Below, piece after piece: positions 31,431 through 40,618 of a stretch of 64,000 nt of DNA (position 1 is its first letter; each line of letters opens with the position of its first letter). Under the pieces are notes generated by a model. That model worked only from the letters and a program-made list of their open reading frames with translations, did no database searches and had not been told where the DNA came from. The position numbers and the translations under genes are program-made. Origin of the DNA: Prorocentrum cordatum (taxonomy: Eukaryota > Sar > Dinophyceae > Prorocentrales > Prorocentraceae). The stretch is from assembly GCA_963575745.1 (NCBI GenBank), contig CAUYUJ010004692.1:375448-439447 (forward strand), read 5' to 3'.

Positions 31431-31834
31431 CTCACTGTACGGCCGCAAGGGAAAGAGACTGGGCAGAGGGCGGCCGCGGAGTGAGGAGGAAGGGGGGATG
31501 GCACCCACAGCCTCAAGGGGGTTGGAGGCCTGGGAACATGCGTCATCCCGTTTGCCCTTGTTGATGTGTCAGGCCTTTGCTTTTCGTAGCCTTGCTCTCG
31601 TCAGAGGCTGGCCTCCCCGACGCATCCAGCCTGACATGGGCTCTTGCCGGGAAGTACTGTGGGGCAATGCAAAACGGGACTGTCAGACAGGAAGAACGTC
31701 CGCGTTCCTTCTTCACCGTGCCCCGATTCCCCCTGCCAGCCAGAAGGCTGCGTCAAAATCCGCCGGCCCGGCGGGCCAGAAGCGAGTTCAACTTTCCCGT
31801 TCGCGCCCGCGTGGCGGCCCCAGGAGGTTCTCGG

Positions 31835-32002
31835 GGATGGACAGAACCCCCTTTAGTAAAACGCGGTTTAGAGAAAACGACCTGAGGCCCAAACCTGGCG
31901 GGCGCAAGCCTGGAAAATAACGGCCACTGCGCCCTCTCGAGAACCGAAAACGGACAATTCACTAATCGACGTGTCCCTGTTGGGGGTTCTGTCCACCCCC
32001 GA
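31835..32002. mobile_element. 168-bp TIR element with perfect 10-bp direct repeats
   Basis: Left end GGATGGACAGAACCCCC, right end GGGGGTTCTGTCCACCCCCGA, inverted over about 17 nt. AGGTTCTCGG flanks it on both sides (31825-31834 and 32003-32012), a target-site duplication. If spliced on the minus strand as GGGG|GTGGAC ... CCCGAG|AACC the flanking frame stays open for about 80 codons, so it too may act as an intron. A diverged copy is at 33303-33482. Confidence 0.6.
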
Positions 32003-32139
32003 AGGTTCTCGGACGAAAACATGTCCCGGGCAAGTCCCGGCAGCGTCCCGGCAGGGTCCGGGCCACCGATGCCGCAGCTCCTGGGGGGCCCCACTGCGCG
32101 CCGACGAGGTGCCGAGCAGGTCGAGGGGCCCCACGGCCT

Positions 32140-32310
32140 CAGGCCGACAGCGTTGCGATGCGGCCCAAGGTGGATTCAAGACGGCCCAAGGGGCGCCCAA
32201 TATTACCCAAGAGGGGGTTCAGGGATCGTTTTTTTTTGAACTCAAGGGTCATACAATTCGTACTGGGGGGCTTAGACATTTGGTCAGCGGGCGACAGAGA
32301 ATCCCGATGG
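32140..32310. other. possible decayed family A remnant
   Basis: CGGCCCAAGGGGCGCCCAAT words followed by an AT-richer stretch (TCGTTTTTTTTTGAACTC) reminiscent of the core. Weak. Confidence 0.25.
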
Positions 32311-32518
32311 TAACAAAAAAACACTCCTGGCCCCCGACGTTCCGATCCGCGTGAGACGTGCGCCGAAACGTGTTGGTGGACTCCGCCTCTCAGCCCGAAC
32401 CCTGGGACGCGCGGCGGCAAGCGGCGGGCGCGGGCACTCCGTCTCTTGGATCACGCCCCCCGATGCGACGCCTGCGTTACCCTGTGGAAAACGATGTGCG
32501 TACGCGCCTTTATCGCAC

Positions 32519-32698
32519 GTTGGCCCATCGAGCCTTGCTGAGGTCCTCCGCGTCGGCCCCTGTCGGAGCGATGACGATGCCCTCGGACAGGAATCTATGC
32601 GCCTTAGTAGGAGGGACGGGCAGCTCGAGACTGTCGTGGAAGTTCACCTCGCGAGAGGTCCCCAGAAGCACCGCCCAGGCAACGCGCGCCAGCCATGC
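32519..32698 (-). CDS. internal exon of unidentified gene
   Basis: Exactly 60 codons, phase 0-0, with acceptor GGGGATTTCAG|GCA TGG CTG and donor TGGGCCAAC|GTGCGA. The peptide is AWLARVAWAVLLGTSREVNF, HDSLELPVPPTKAHRFLSEG, IVIAPTGADAEDLSKARWAN. It is one of the clearest unassigned exons here. No family recognised. Confidence 0.6.
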
Positions 32699-33118
32699 CT
32701 GAAATCCCCCCCCACTTAAAAAGAAAACCAGCAAAAGTCTGATTGCCGGCGCGCGCCCCCAGGACTGCGGTCTGAGATCTCCCCCAGTCTTGGCCTGCGG
32801 GAGGAGGACCATGACCAGGACCAGGCCCAAGACCAGGAGCAGGAGGAGGACGAGGACGAGGAGCAGGAGGAGGAGGAAAAGGAGAAGCAGCAGGAGGAGC
32901 AGCACGAGGAGCAGCAGCGAGCACGCGAAGTTCCCGACGAGACCCCCTCTGCCGCTCATCTCGAGGACCTCTCTCCTGGCGCTCCGCGATGCTCCCGTTC
33001 GCGCACGCGTGGCCCCGGGCTGGCGATCGCAGCCCCATGCCCCGCTGGTGCCCCGCGGGGGCTCGCCGCCGGGTCGGAGAAGGAATGGCTGTAATTCGCT
33101 GGCGAAGCCGTTGGCATT

Positions 33119-33272
33119 CCCCCTACAGGGGGACTTTGGGCGCAAAATTAAACATACCCCACACATGCCCCCAAACAGTCAACAAAAACAATCAAGAACG
33201 CGCCTCCGGACTAATTTGTTTAGACTACTTTTGCATAGCCCTCCTGCAGAGGGACAGGCCCGGCTTGAACAT
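33119..33272 (+). repeat. 154-bp dispersed repeat, copy 1
   Basis: Begins TCCCCCTACAGGGGGACTTT and ends CCTCCTGCAGAGGGACAGGC then CCGGCTT. Full-length copy at 45151-45303; a 5'-truncated copy at 33485-33594. Confidence 0.65.
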
Positions 33273-33302
33273 GCGCACACCTGGCGCGCCCTCCAACCCC
33301 CT

Positions 33303-33482
33303 TTCGGCGGTGGACAAACCTCCCTTTAGTAAACCTCCCCTTCGTGAAAACGGCCTGGGACCGAAATCGACGGACCTGGACCCGCAAAAATGACGGCCGC
33401 GACGCCCTCTCGCGAACCGAAAACGGCCGATTCCTTCATCGACGTGTCAGGGTAGGAGGTCTGTCCACCCCCGACCCTTCTC
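33303..33482. mobile_element. diverged copy of the 31835-32002 TIR element
   Basis: GGTGGACAAACCTCCCTTTA at the left and GTAGGAGGTCTGTCCACCCC at the right, with the shared interior words CCTCTCGCGAACCGAAAACG and ATCGACGTGTC. No direct repeat at its ends. Confidence 0.5.
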
Positions 33483-33484
33483 CG

Positions 33485-33594
33485 CAGTCAAGAAACCATC
33501 AAAAAAACGCGTCCCCAGACTAATTTGTTTAGACTATTTTTGCATTGCCCTCCTGCAGAGGGACAGGCCCGACTTGAACATGCCCACTCCTGGC
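33485..33594 (+). repeat. 154-bp dispersed repeat, truncated copy
   Basis: Shares CTAATTTGTTTAGACTATTT and CCTCCTGCAGAGGGACAGGC with the copy at 33119. Confidence 0.6.
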
Positions 33595-33597
33595 GCG

Positions 33598-33765
33598 CCC
33601 TCCACGAGGGGCGCCCTCCACGAGGGGCGCCCTCCACGAGGGGCGCCTCCACGAGGCGCGCCTCCACGAGGCGCGCCCTCCACGAGGCGCGCCCTCCACG
33701 AGGCGCGCCCTCCACGAGGCGCGCCCTCCACGAGGCGCGCCCTCCACGAGGGGCGCCGCAGCCGC
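33598..33765. repeat. minisatellite, TCCACGAGGCGCGCCC
   Basis: About ten units of 13-16 bp, TCCACGAGGGGCGCCC or TCCACGAGGCGCGCCC. GGCGCGCC is an 8-bp palindrome. Confidence 0.85.
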
Positions 33766-33899
33766 AACCGCACCTCCACGAGGGGCGCCCGCCCGTGCCC
33801 CGCCGAGGCCGCGGCAAGGGCAGCCCTGCGGGCGTGGAGCGGCCGCCGCCGCCCGGGCCCGCGCGGGCGCGGCGCGCCGGAGGCCCACGGCCCGCGCCG

Positions 33900-34310
33900 C
33901 GGGGTGCATCGATGTGGACGCCCGAAATGGGTGCGGAAGGAAAGGGTACGGTGCCCAGCAGCAGGTCCTGCTCATTCCGAGCAGGACTCGCTGTGGGTGC
34001 CGCCGCGGCCTGTGTCCACTTGAGACAGGAGGCCGCCTGCCCGACAGCGGCCGCTGTTGGTCTGGGACAACATTTGTTGTTGAGCATTGTGCCCATTTTT
34101 TCCGTACCCATTCCGGGCGTCCAAAATCGAGCAGGGACCGACCTCCCCGGCATTCCTGGAGGCCTACCACCGAAATGTCCGTAAGAACCAACGAGATTCC
34201 TATAGGGAGCGACCGTCCCAGCATTCTTAGAACCCGGAGATGTGCCAAGAACAATTATCCTGGCGAAGGACCCAACCATATGCAGTTGTGAGTATCGCAA
34301 TTGTGAGTAT
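33900..34310. other. spacer, nothing recognised
   Basis: Ordinary sequence with several overlapping open frames on both strands, none convincing. Confidence 0.3.
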
Positions 34311-34312
34311 CT

Positions 34313-34372
34313 TCTTCGGTGGCGCTCCCTATGGGGCCACGAACCGCATGAGGGGTGTGCCGAAATGTGGCG
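34313..34372 (+). repeat. single diverged copy of the 90-bp satellite unit
   Basis: CTTCGGTGGCGCTCCCTATG, GGGCCACGAACC, GAGGGGTGTGCCGAAATG matches the unit of the array at 35545-37195 with a few substitutions, more than 1 kb away from it. Confidence 0.75.
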
Positions 34373-34399
34373 GGGTACACGACGCAAAGGAATACGATA

Positions 34400-35033
34400 T
34401 ATCTGATTACGAGAGAAAGAACGCGGGTGAGTCAGAGCGCGAGGGAATCTGAGTATGAATGGGTCTGCGCGCGAGTGAATATATTTGCATGAGTGCGATC
34501 ATGGAACCGCCTAGTGTAAGTGTCGAGCATGCCTGTCCGAACACGCGTGACACTGGGCGTGGCCGCCGCAGGCAGCTTCCGCGGGAACCCCGACGGCAGC
34601 GTCCGCACGTCGCGACGCCCATGTCGGCACGCCTCTTGCGAGGATCGCGCCCGCTTTCGGCTCTTCTTTTCCTTCCTCTTTGCCCGCGCACTCCAAAATC
34701 CAAGGCTGCGGGCGCGGCGCAGCGCGGAGTCCCCGCGACGCGCGCTGGTCGCCCCGGGCGGGGTCCCAGCGACGCGCGCGGGTCGTCCGCTGCGCGAAGC
34801 AGAGAGAGCTGACTAGCTAACTGGCTGGCTGATAGCGGGCAAGTCTCTGACCGCTGGGCAGAGCGACGACGGGCGAACGAGGCGCCGGGCCCCCCGCAGC
34901 ACGGAGTTCCCGCGACGCGCGCTGGTCGCCCCGAGAGGGTCCCAGCGACGCGCGCGGGTCGTCCGCGGCGCGAGGCCAAACAATTAGTCGGGCAGTCGAG
35001 AGAAGGCGCGGCTCGGGGGAGACGCTCCTCAGG
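34400..35033. other. spacer with GACGCGCG repeats, no gene seen
   Basis: Two diverged direct copies of a ~70-bp segment (AGTCCCCGCGACGCGCGCTG near 34729 and AGTTCCCGCGACGCGCGCTG near 34904), lying just downstream of the helicase stop codon. Confidence 0.4.
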
Positions 35034-35499
35034 TCAGGCCTCGCGGATGAACTCGGTGAAGCCGAGCTCCCTGGCGAGGGCCGTCGCTTCCCTCCTGCAC
35101 CGCTTCGTGCGCGCCGCAAACTGCTCCAGCTGCTTCCGCAAGCCCTGCGGCGGCCCTGCCAGGAAGAACTCGATGCGCGGCGCCCGCATGAGCAGGAGGT
35201 CCTCGTGGCGCGTGGCGCGCGAGAGCAGCACGTAGAGCTCCAGCCACCAGTCGTCGTCCTCCTTCTTGCCGTTCCCTACCTCGTGGCGGCCGCAATCCAG
35301 GATCACGCCTGGGCGACGTCGACCGAGGGAGCAGCGCGCCGGGCAGCCGACGGCCCAGGGCGAGAGTCCACAGGACCGAGAGATGGTCTGGCCGCGGACT
35401 GCTCGCGCCCTGGAGGTCTGGCCGCCCCCGGAGCGCCGTTCCCCCGCCCCGTCGCCTTCGCGCATGGTGCGCCCCTGGCACGCCACCGTGGTGATGACC
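35034..35499 (-). CDS. superfamily-1-type DNA helicase, C-terminal end (two exons)
   Basis: Last exon 35034-35308 and previous exon 35456-35499. Joined reading: VITTVACQGRTM-REGVILDC, then WWLELYVLLSRATRHEDLLL and MRAPRIEFFLAGPP, ending LGFTEFIREA and TGA at 35034. 'T..ACQG.T...GVILDC' followed by 'LYVLLSRAT..EDLLL' is the motif V/VI layout of UvrD/Pif1/RecD-like helicases: QG.T binds DNA and the SRAT Arg is the arginine finger. Only about 105 residues are present; the Walker A/B part would be upstream, beyond the 90-bp array, and I could not find it. The intron 35309-35455 has GC-AG ends. Either a cellular helicase or one carried by a mobile element; I cannot tell. Confidence 0.65.
35309..35455 (-). 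other. GC-AG intron with short inverted ends
   Basis: Coding strand GAAG|GCGACGGGG ... GACGTCGCCCAG|GCGTG. GGCGACG at the 5' end is inverted as CGTCGCC at the 3' end, and AGGCG occurs at both junctions. The join restores a helicase motif, which supports the unusual donor. GC-AG introns are well known in dinoflagellates. Confidence 0.6.
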
Positions 35500-35544
35500 C
35501 TGCCGTGCGAGAAATGCGGGGGGTGTGCCGAAATGGGTGGGGGT

Positions 35545-37195
35545 GACGCACGCACTGAAGCGGCGCGCACTGGGGCCTTCGGTGGAGCTCCCTATGGAGC
35601 CACGAAACGTGTGAGGGGTGTGCCGAAATGGGTGTGGGGACGCATGCGGCCGCGGGCACTGGGGCCTTCGGTGGAGCTCCCTATGGAGCCACGAAACGTG
35701 TGAGGGGTGTGCCGAAATGGGTGTGGGTGACGCATGCGGCCGCGGGCACTGGGGCCTTCGGTGGAGCTCCCTATGGAGCCACGAAACGTGTGAGGGGTGT
35801 GCCGAAATGGGTGTGGGGACGCATGCGGCCGCGGGCACTGGGGCCTTCGGTGGAGCTCCCTATGGAGCCACGAAACGTGTGAGGGGTGTGCCGAAATGGG
35901 TGTGGGGGACGCATGCGGCCGCGGGCACTGGGGCCTTCGGTGGAGCTCCCTATGGAGCCACGAAACGTGTGAGGGGTGTGCCGAAATGGGTGTGGGGGAC
36001 GCATGCGGCCGCGGGCACTGGGGCCTTCGGTGGAGCTCCCTATGGAGCCACGAAACGTGTGAGGGGTGTGCCGAAATGGGTGTGGGGGACGCATGCGGCC
36101 GCGGGCACTGGGGCCTTCGGTGGAGCTCCCTATGGAGCCACGAAACGTGTGAGGGGTGTGCCGAAATGGGTGTGGGTGACGCATGCGGGCCTTCGGTGGA
36201 CTGAGGGCCCGGCATGCGGCCGCGGGCACTGGGGCCTTCGGTGGAGCTCCCTATGGAGCCACGAAACGTGTGAGGGGTGTGCCGAAATGGGTGTGGGTGA
36301 CGCATGCGGCCGCGGGCACTGGGGCCTTCGGTGGAGCTCCCTATGGAGCCACGAAACGTGTGAGGGGTGTGCCGAAATGGGTGTGGGGGACGCATGCGGC
36401 CGCGGGCACTGGGGCCTTCGGTGGAGCTCCCTATGGAGCCACGAAACGTGTGAGGGGTGTGCCGAAATGGGTGTGGGGGACGCATGCGGCCGCGGGCACT
36501 GGGGCCTTCGGTGGAGCTCCCTATGGAGCCACGAAACGTGTGAGGGGTGTGCCGAAATGGGTGTGGGGGACGCATGCGGCCGCGGGCACTGGGGCCTTCG
36601 GTGGAGCTCCCTATGGAGCCACGAAACGTGTGAGGGGTGTGCCGAAATGGGTGTGGGGGACGCATGCGGCCGCGGGCACTGGGGCCTTCGGTGGAGCTCC
36701 CTATGGAGCCACGAAACGTGTGAGGGGTGTGCCGAAATGGGTGTGGGGGACGCATGCGGCCGCGGGCACTGGGGCCTTCGGTGGAGCTCCCTATGGAGCC
36801 ACGAAACGTGTGAGGGGTGTGCCGAAATGGGTGTGGGGGACGCATGCGGCCGCGGGCACTGGGGCCTTCGGTGGAGCTCCCTATGGAGCCACGAAACGTG
36901 TGAGGGGTGTGCCGAAATGGGTGTGGGGGACGCATGCGGCCGCGGGCACTGGGGCCTTCGGTGGAGCTCCCTATGGAGCCACGAAACGTGTGAGGGGTGT
37001 GCCGAAATGGGTGTGGGGGACGCATGCGGCCGCGGGCACTGGGGCCTTCGGTGGAGCTCCCTATGGAGCCACGAAACGTGTGAGGGGTGTGCCGAAATGG
37101 GTGTGGGGGACGCGTGCGGCCGCGGGCACTGGGGCCTTCGGTGGAGCTCCCTATGGAGCCACGAAACGTGTGAGGGGTGTGCCGAAATGGGTGTT
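35545..37195 (+). repeat. 90-bp satellite array, about 18 units
   Basis: Unit: GACGCATGCGGCCGCGGGCA, CTGGGGCCTTCGGTGGAGCT, CCCTATGGAGCCACGAAACG, TGTGAGGGGTGTGCCGAAAT, GGGTGTGGGG. Units are almost identical; a 30-bp partial unit at 36181-36210 splits the array. Because 90 is a multiple of three the reading frames stay open for up to 574 codons on both strands; I regard these as repeat artefacts. It lies in what should be an intron of the helicase gene. Confidence 0.95.
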
Positions 37196-37277
37196 GATGA
37201 TGATGATGATGATGATGGGAGGGGGGAGGAGGCAGCGGGAGGAAAGAAGGAAGGAAGGAAGGAGAACGCGGGGCACC

Positions 37278-37320
37278 GTCTCTTCAAAACGAGGACCCAA
37301 CACCACAGGATGGTTGGGAA
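37278..37320 (+). repeat. 3' module after the 90-bp array
   Basis: GTCTCTTCAAAACGAGGACC then CAACACCACAGGATGGTTGGG, preceded by (GAT)n and a GGAAGGAAGG tract. Same module as at 20254 and 22414 although the satellite unit is unrelated. Confidence 0.7.
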
Positions 37321-37424
37321 AAGCAGTGTTCTTAGAACGTGAGCCCGATGCGATGCGCTAACACAAGACACTCCCAACCAGAAATGCTCTAAGAACAGTT
37401 CGTGGAAGCCACGGGAAGAGGTTC

Positions 37425-37754
37425 CTAAAACATTTGTTTGGCAGGCCCATAGGCACGCCAGGGCGCTTCGAATTCGCCACTGCTTGACGGAGCGGCCATC
37501 TCGCAGCGTGGCGCCTCCATATCGAGAAGCGCGCGGACCTCCGCGGCGGCCCCGGGGCGCGCGGCGAAGCGAGCCCGGCGCGGCGGGGCCGCGCCCTCTG
37601 CCGGGGGGCAGCTCTTGGGGGGCCCCTGCGGGGCCGCAGGGCGGGGGCGCCCGCCCGCGCGTCTTCCGCGCCGCCCCGGCGCCGTCTGCCGCGCGCGCGC
37701 CGGCGCCCGCGTCCTGCGCACCCGGTTTGGTCCCGGAAGCGTCCGCAAAGCCAT
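37425..37754 (-). CDS. weak candidate exon
   Basis: The minus-strand frame ends ...GAAAEVRALLDMEAPRCEMA and APSSSGEFEAPWRAYGPAKQ, which looks protein-like; the upstream part is Arg/Pro/Ala-rich and may only reflect high GC. It would be in the right place for an upstream helicase exon but shows no helicase motif. Confidence 0.2.
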   Translation of the reverse strand: MALRTLPGPNRVRRTRAPARARQTAPGRRGRRAGGRPRPAAPQGPPKSCPPAEGAAPPRRARFAARPGAAAEVRALLDMEAPRCEMAAPSSSGEFEAPWRAYGPAKQMF

Positions 37755-37759
37755 CGAGC

Positions 37760-38290
37760 GCCTCCCAGATGGAGGGATGGAAAAACGACCCTACCCCGGG
37801 TTACCAGTGCGTGGCCTGTAAACCTCCTGGGACCCCCCAAGGCCTAGAGAGCCGCCAGGACGCCGCACATCACGCAGGGTTGACCCTGTCAGCCCGCAGG
37901 AGTTTCAGCGCGCAGCGCCGCGTAAACCAAGGTAGGGGCGTTTTTAATGCCCTTGATCCCAGACATCTCCCGTGGGGCTCGCCGCCTCGCCGCTGACAGA
38001 AAAAACGTATCCAGGACTGTACACCACCTGTCCGGCCCCGCCGCCACGGCCAAATGCCAGAGGGAAAGGGGGGTTCTGGCAGCTATCTGCATGACGCATA
38101 GCCCCCTATTGGCGACCCCGCCTCTCTCGAGACCCCCCTGGAAGGAGGAGGAGGAGCATGAGGAGGTGGGGCGGGTGTGGGTGGATGGCTGTGGGGTTCC
38201 ACCGGGTGCCGCGTCGCAGCCTTCTGAACCACGTCTCGAGCAGTCCAGGGCTGTCCGAGGGGGAGCTGAGTGGGCACTTGGAGGACAACC
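37760..38290. other. spacer, nothing recognised
   Basis: Mixed sequence with overlapping frames of low-complexity composition. No element or exon supported. Confidence 0.3.
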
Positions 38291-38299
38291 AATGACCCT

Positions 38300-38372
38300 G
38301 GAGGAGGAGGAGGAGGAGGAGGAGGAGGAGGAGGAGGAGGAGGAGGAGGAGGAGGAGGAGAAGGAGGAGGAG
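38300..38372. repeat. (GGA)n microsatellite
   Basis: GGAGGAGGA, about 70 bp. Confidence 0.95.
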
Positions 38373-38551
38373 CATAAACTCAAGATTCATCAGCGATGTT
38401 GGGATACACCCTCCTCCAAGCTCCCCTCTCCGTAGACCCCATACAAGGATTCATTAAGGACTCACTTCTACTGAGGGACGTGCCCCGTTGGGGGACAATC
38501 GTGTGAAAATTCGGAAGCGTACCAACACACCCTCCTTAAGACTTCAACGCC

Positions 38552-38722
38552 ATGAATCAACCTGACTGTTGCGTCTTGATGATCCTGAATCGCGCCAGAA
38601 GATCATTCCTGAGACTTTACACCGCGAACCAACGTAACTATTGCGCCCTGACAGTCCTGAATCGTTCGAACACACGATTTTTGGAAATTAACCCTGATAA
38701 CCCGCGAAACTCGTGCACATGG

Positions 38723-38806
<84 letters not shown>

Positions 38807-39035
38807 CGCGCGCGGCGCTAAAACGATAACAACATTTTGAAAAGGAGCTGCCCTCAATCCGTGAAAGTCTTGCGCATTTTGACAACGAATGTTCGCGGCG
38901 CTAAGGCGAGAACCACATTTTGAAAACCACCCGCCCTCAATCCGCGAACATCTCGCAACTTTTTACAACGAGTATGCGCGGCGTTAAGGCGAGAGCCACA
39001 TTTTGAAAACCACCCGCCCTCCATGTGTCAGACTG
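38552..39035. repeat. degenerate ~80-bp tandem repeats on both sides of (CA)n
   Basis: Left: two copies with AACCAACGTAACTATTGCGC / AATCAACCTGACTGTTGCGT and CCTGAATCG. Right (38808-39035): three copies with GCGCGGCGCTAA, CACATTTTGAAAACCACCCG and CCCTCAATCCGCGAA. Confidence 0.65.
38728..38806. repeat. (CA)n microsatellite
   Basis: About 38 perfect CA dinucleotides. Confidence 0.98.
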
Positions 39036-39859
39036 CTGCCAGCTTCTAAGCTTCATGCTCACACATGGTAAGGAAGTCCCAAGCGAAACGCCCGGCCCGC
39101 ACTTCCGACCGGCCTCGGGGTGCGGCACGGAGGAGTTATTCATAAGGAATGATGATGAATGAATGAATGAATAACTCATGGAGTCCTGTGCCTACCTCTG
39201 TCTGACTGCCACAGCTCGCTGAAACAGAATTACAATCCAGAGAGAAGGACTCTGAGTCGGGCTGCTTCTGCACCCCCCAAACATCGTAGCGGATTCAACC
39301 AGCGCGCTCCGCTGGAAGCGGCACTGGCCCTACCTGCACCCCAATGGACGGGCGCGCAGCCCTAGGGGGCAGGCTCCGAAGGCACGGGGGTCCCGTCCAC
39401 ACCGCCCGCCCTCCCACGCCCAGAGTTCCACCGTTTCCCCTTGCCTTTGGAGCCCGCTTTACCTTTAGCTCTAAGGGCATATATAATTGGGGTCTGGGGC
39501 AGCGGGCCTGGAAGAGAGGAGGCAGCGGCATAGGTACAGAGCTGAGTGGGCGTATTCAGCACCTCAGGTGAAATTGAACCTCTAGCAACTAACTCCCGAA
39601 ATCGCTCGCTTCCCGAAAAAGCTTCCTGAGCCCTGGAGGCCCTGGATTTTTTTGTTTTTTTATATAAAAAAAAATGTTTTATAAAAAATGCGCATAGCCC
39701 CGACAGGGGGCTGCTGGCTTGGCTGCTGCTGCTGAATTGCGCTGTCACTACCTAGTTTCGTCCTATTCGAATAAGACGAAATACCTGCTTCAGAAAAAGG
39801 TCCCGACGAGGGCTGGCTAGCTACTGCTTCTCTGGGAGGGTCTCCTGGGGGCTTGCTGC
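39036..39859. other. spacer, nothing firm
   Basis: No gene seen. A T-rich tract (TTTTTTTGTTTTTTTATATA) at 39648-39667 lies downstream of the ORF at 39860 on the minus strand. Confidence 0.3.
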
Positions 39860-40618
39860 CTACTCCTTCTTCTCGGAGCCGACCATCGTGCCGATCTCGC
39901 GCTCCAAGGGGCCCCGAGGGGCCGCTCCCGACAAGAAGATCCCCCCCTCCGACTCCACCAGCGCCCCGAGCAGCAGGGATAGGTCGTGCCCGAGCTTCTG
40001 GTCCCTGTGGAAGCACATGCTGATGATCGCCTTGGCGGTCTCGCCGTTCTGAGGCTTGAGAATCAGGCTCCTGAAGTACGGGATCGACCTGCCAAGCTTC
40101 GCTGCCGTCACTCCCGCGGTGGATATCTCCTTCTCGTAGTAGGCCTTCGTGTCGTCCCTGAGTTTGACGTGCTGCGGGTTGCCACCTTCTTCGAACTGTT
40201 TGCTGGCGCCGTAGATGATCGCCGCCATCGCTATGGATACGTGTGGAGGTCCCCTGGCTTTGAAGTCCACCGTGTGGCCGTTCTTCTGCTGGTCTTTGAG
40301 TTCGGCGCTCACCTTGTTGTAATTCACTCCAGCCTGCTTGCACGCGGCCGCCAGCCCGATCGTGCCGTTCGGCAACTCGTGGCGAAGGTAGAGCGCGCCC
40401 TTCAGGTCGGCGACGTCCCTGGCGAGCGTCATCGTGAGGCGGGCGCTGGCGACGGCCAGCTTGTTGTTTCCTCCACCGCCCTGGCCTTGGCGGCTGCTCT
40501 TCCCTCGGCGACCGTCCTCGCCTGTTCCACCGTCTTCTCGTCCGTGCTTGGTCCCTGACGCCGCCGCCGACGGGGAGCTGAACCAAGAGGGTAGCGCCAC
40601 GACGCCCTGCGATGCCAT
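39860..40618 (-). CDS. multi-copy dinoflagellate-type protein, possibly retroelement ORF
   Basis: ATG at 40618 opens a 252-codon frame, MASQGVVALPSWFSSPSAAA, then GTKHGREDGG, a basic linker, and a globular-looking part (LARDVADLKGALYLRHELPN, ARGPPHVSIAMAAIIYGASK, KAYYEKEISTAG, MCFHRDQKLGHDLSLLLGAL) to TAG after GSEKKE. The order 'SW..S + Gly/Lys-rich linker + LA..VRDL..A.Y + GPPH....A' matches, from memory, a protein family present in many copies in dinoflagellates, often next to LINE-type reverse transcriptases. Function is not known; the neighbour at 40619-41156 with zinc fingers fits a retroelement origin. Composition and length make it clearly coding or recently so. Confidence 0.6.
   Translation of the reverse strand: MASQGVVALPSWFSSPSAAASGTKHGREDGGTGEDGRRGKSSRQGQGGGGNNKLAVASARLTMTLARDVADLKGALYLRHELPNGTIGLAAACKQAGVNYNKVSAELKDQQKNGHTVDFKARGPPHVSIAMAAIIYGASKQFEEGGNPQHVKLRDDTKAYYEKEISTAGVTAAKLGRSIPYFRSLILKPQNGETAKAIISMCFHRDQKLGHDLSLLLGALVESEGGIFLSGAAPRGPLEREIGTMVGSEKKE

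Noticed and set aside
32604-33038. 145-codon minus-strand frame
   Set aside because: Its downstream part overlaps the better-supported exon at 32519-32698 in another frame, and its middle is the translation of a (GGA)n tract.
35592-37377. Very long open frames (up to 574 codons) on both strands over the 90-bp array
   Set aside because: The unit is 90 bp, so any stop-free unit frame stays open across the array in both directions. The product is a pure 30-residue repeat with no other coding sign.
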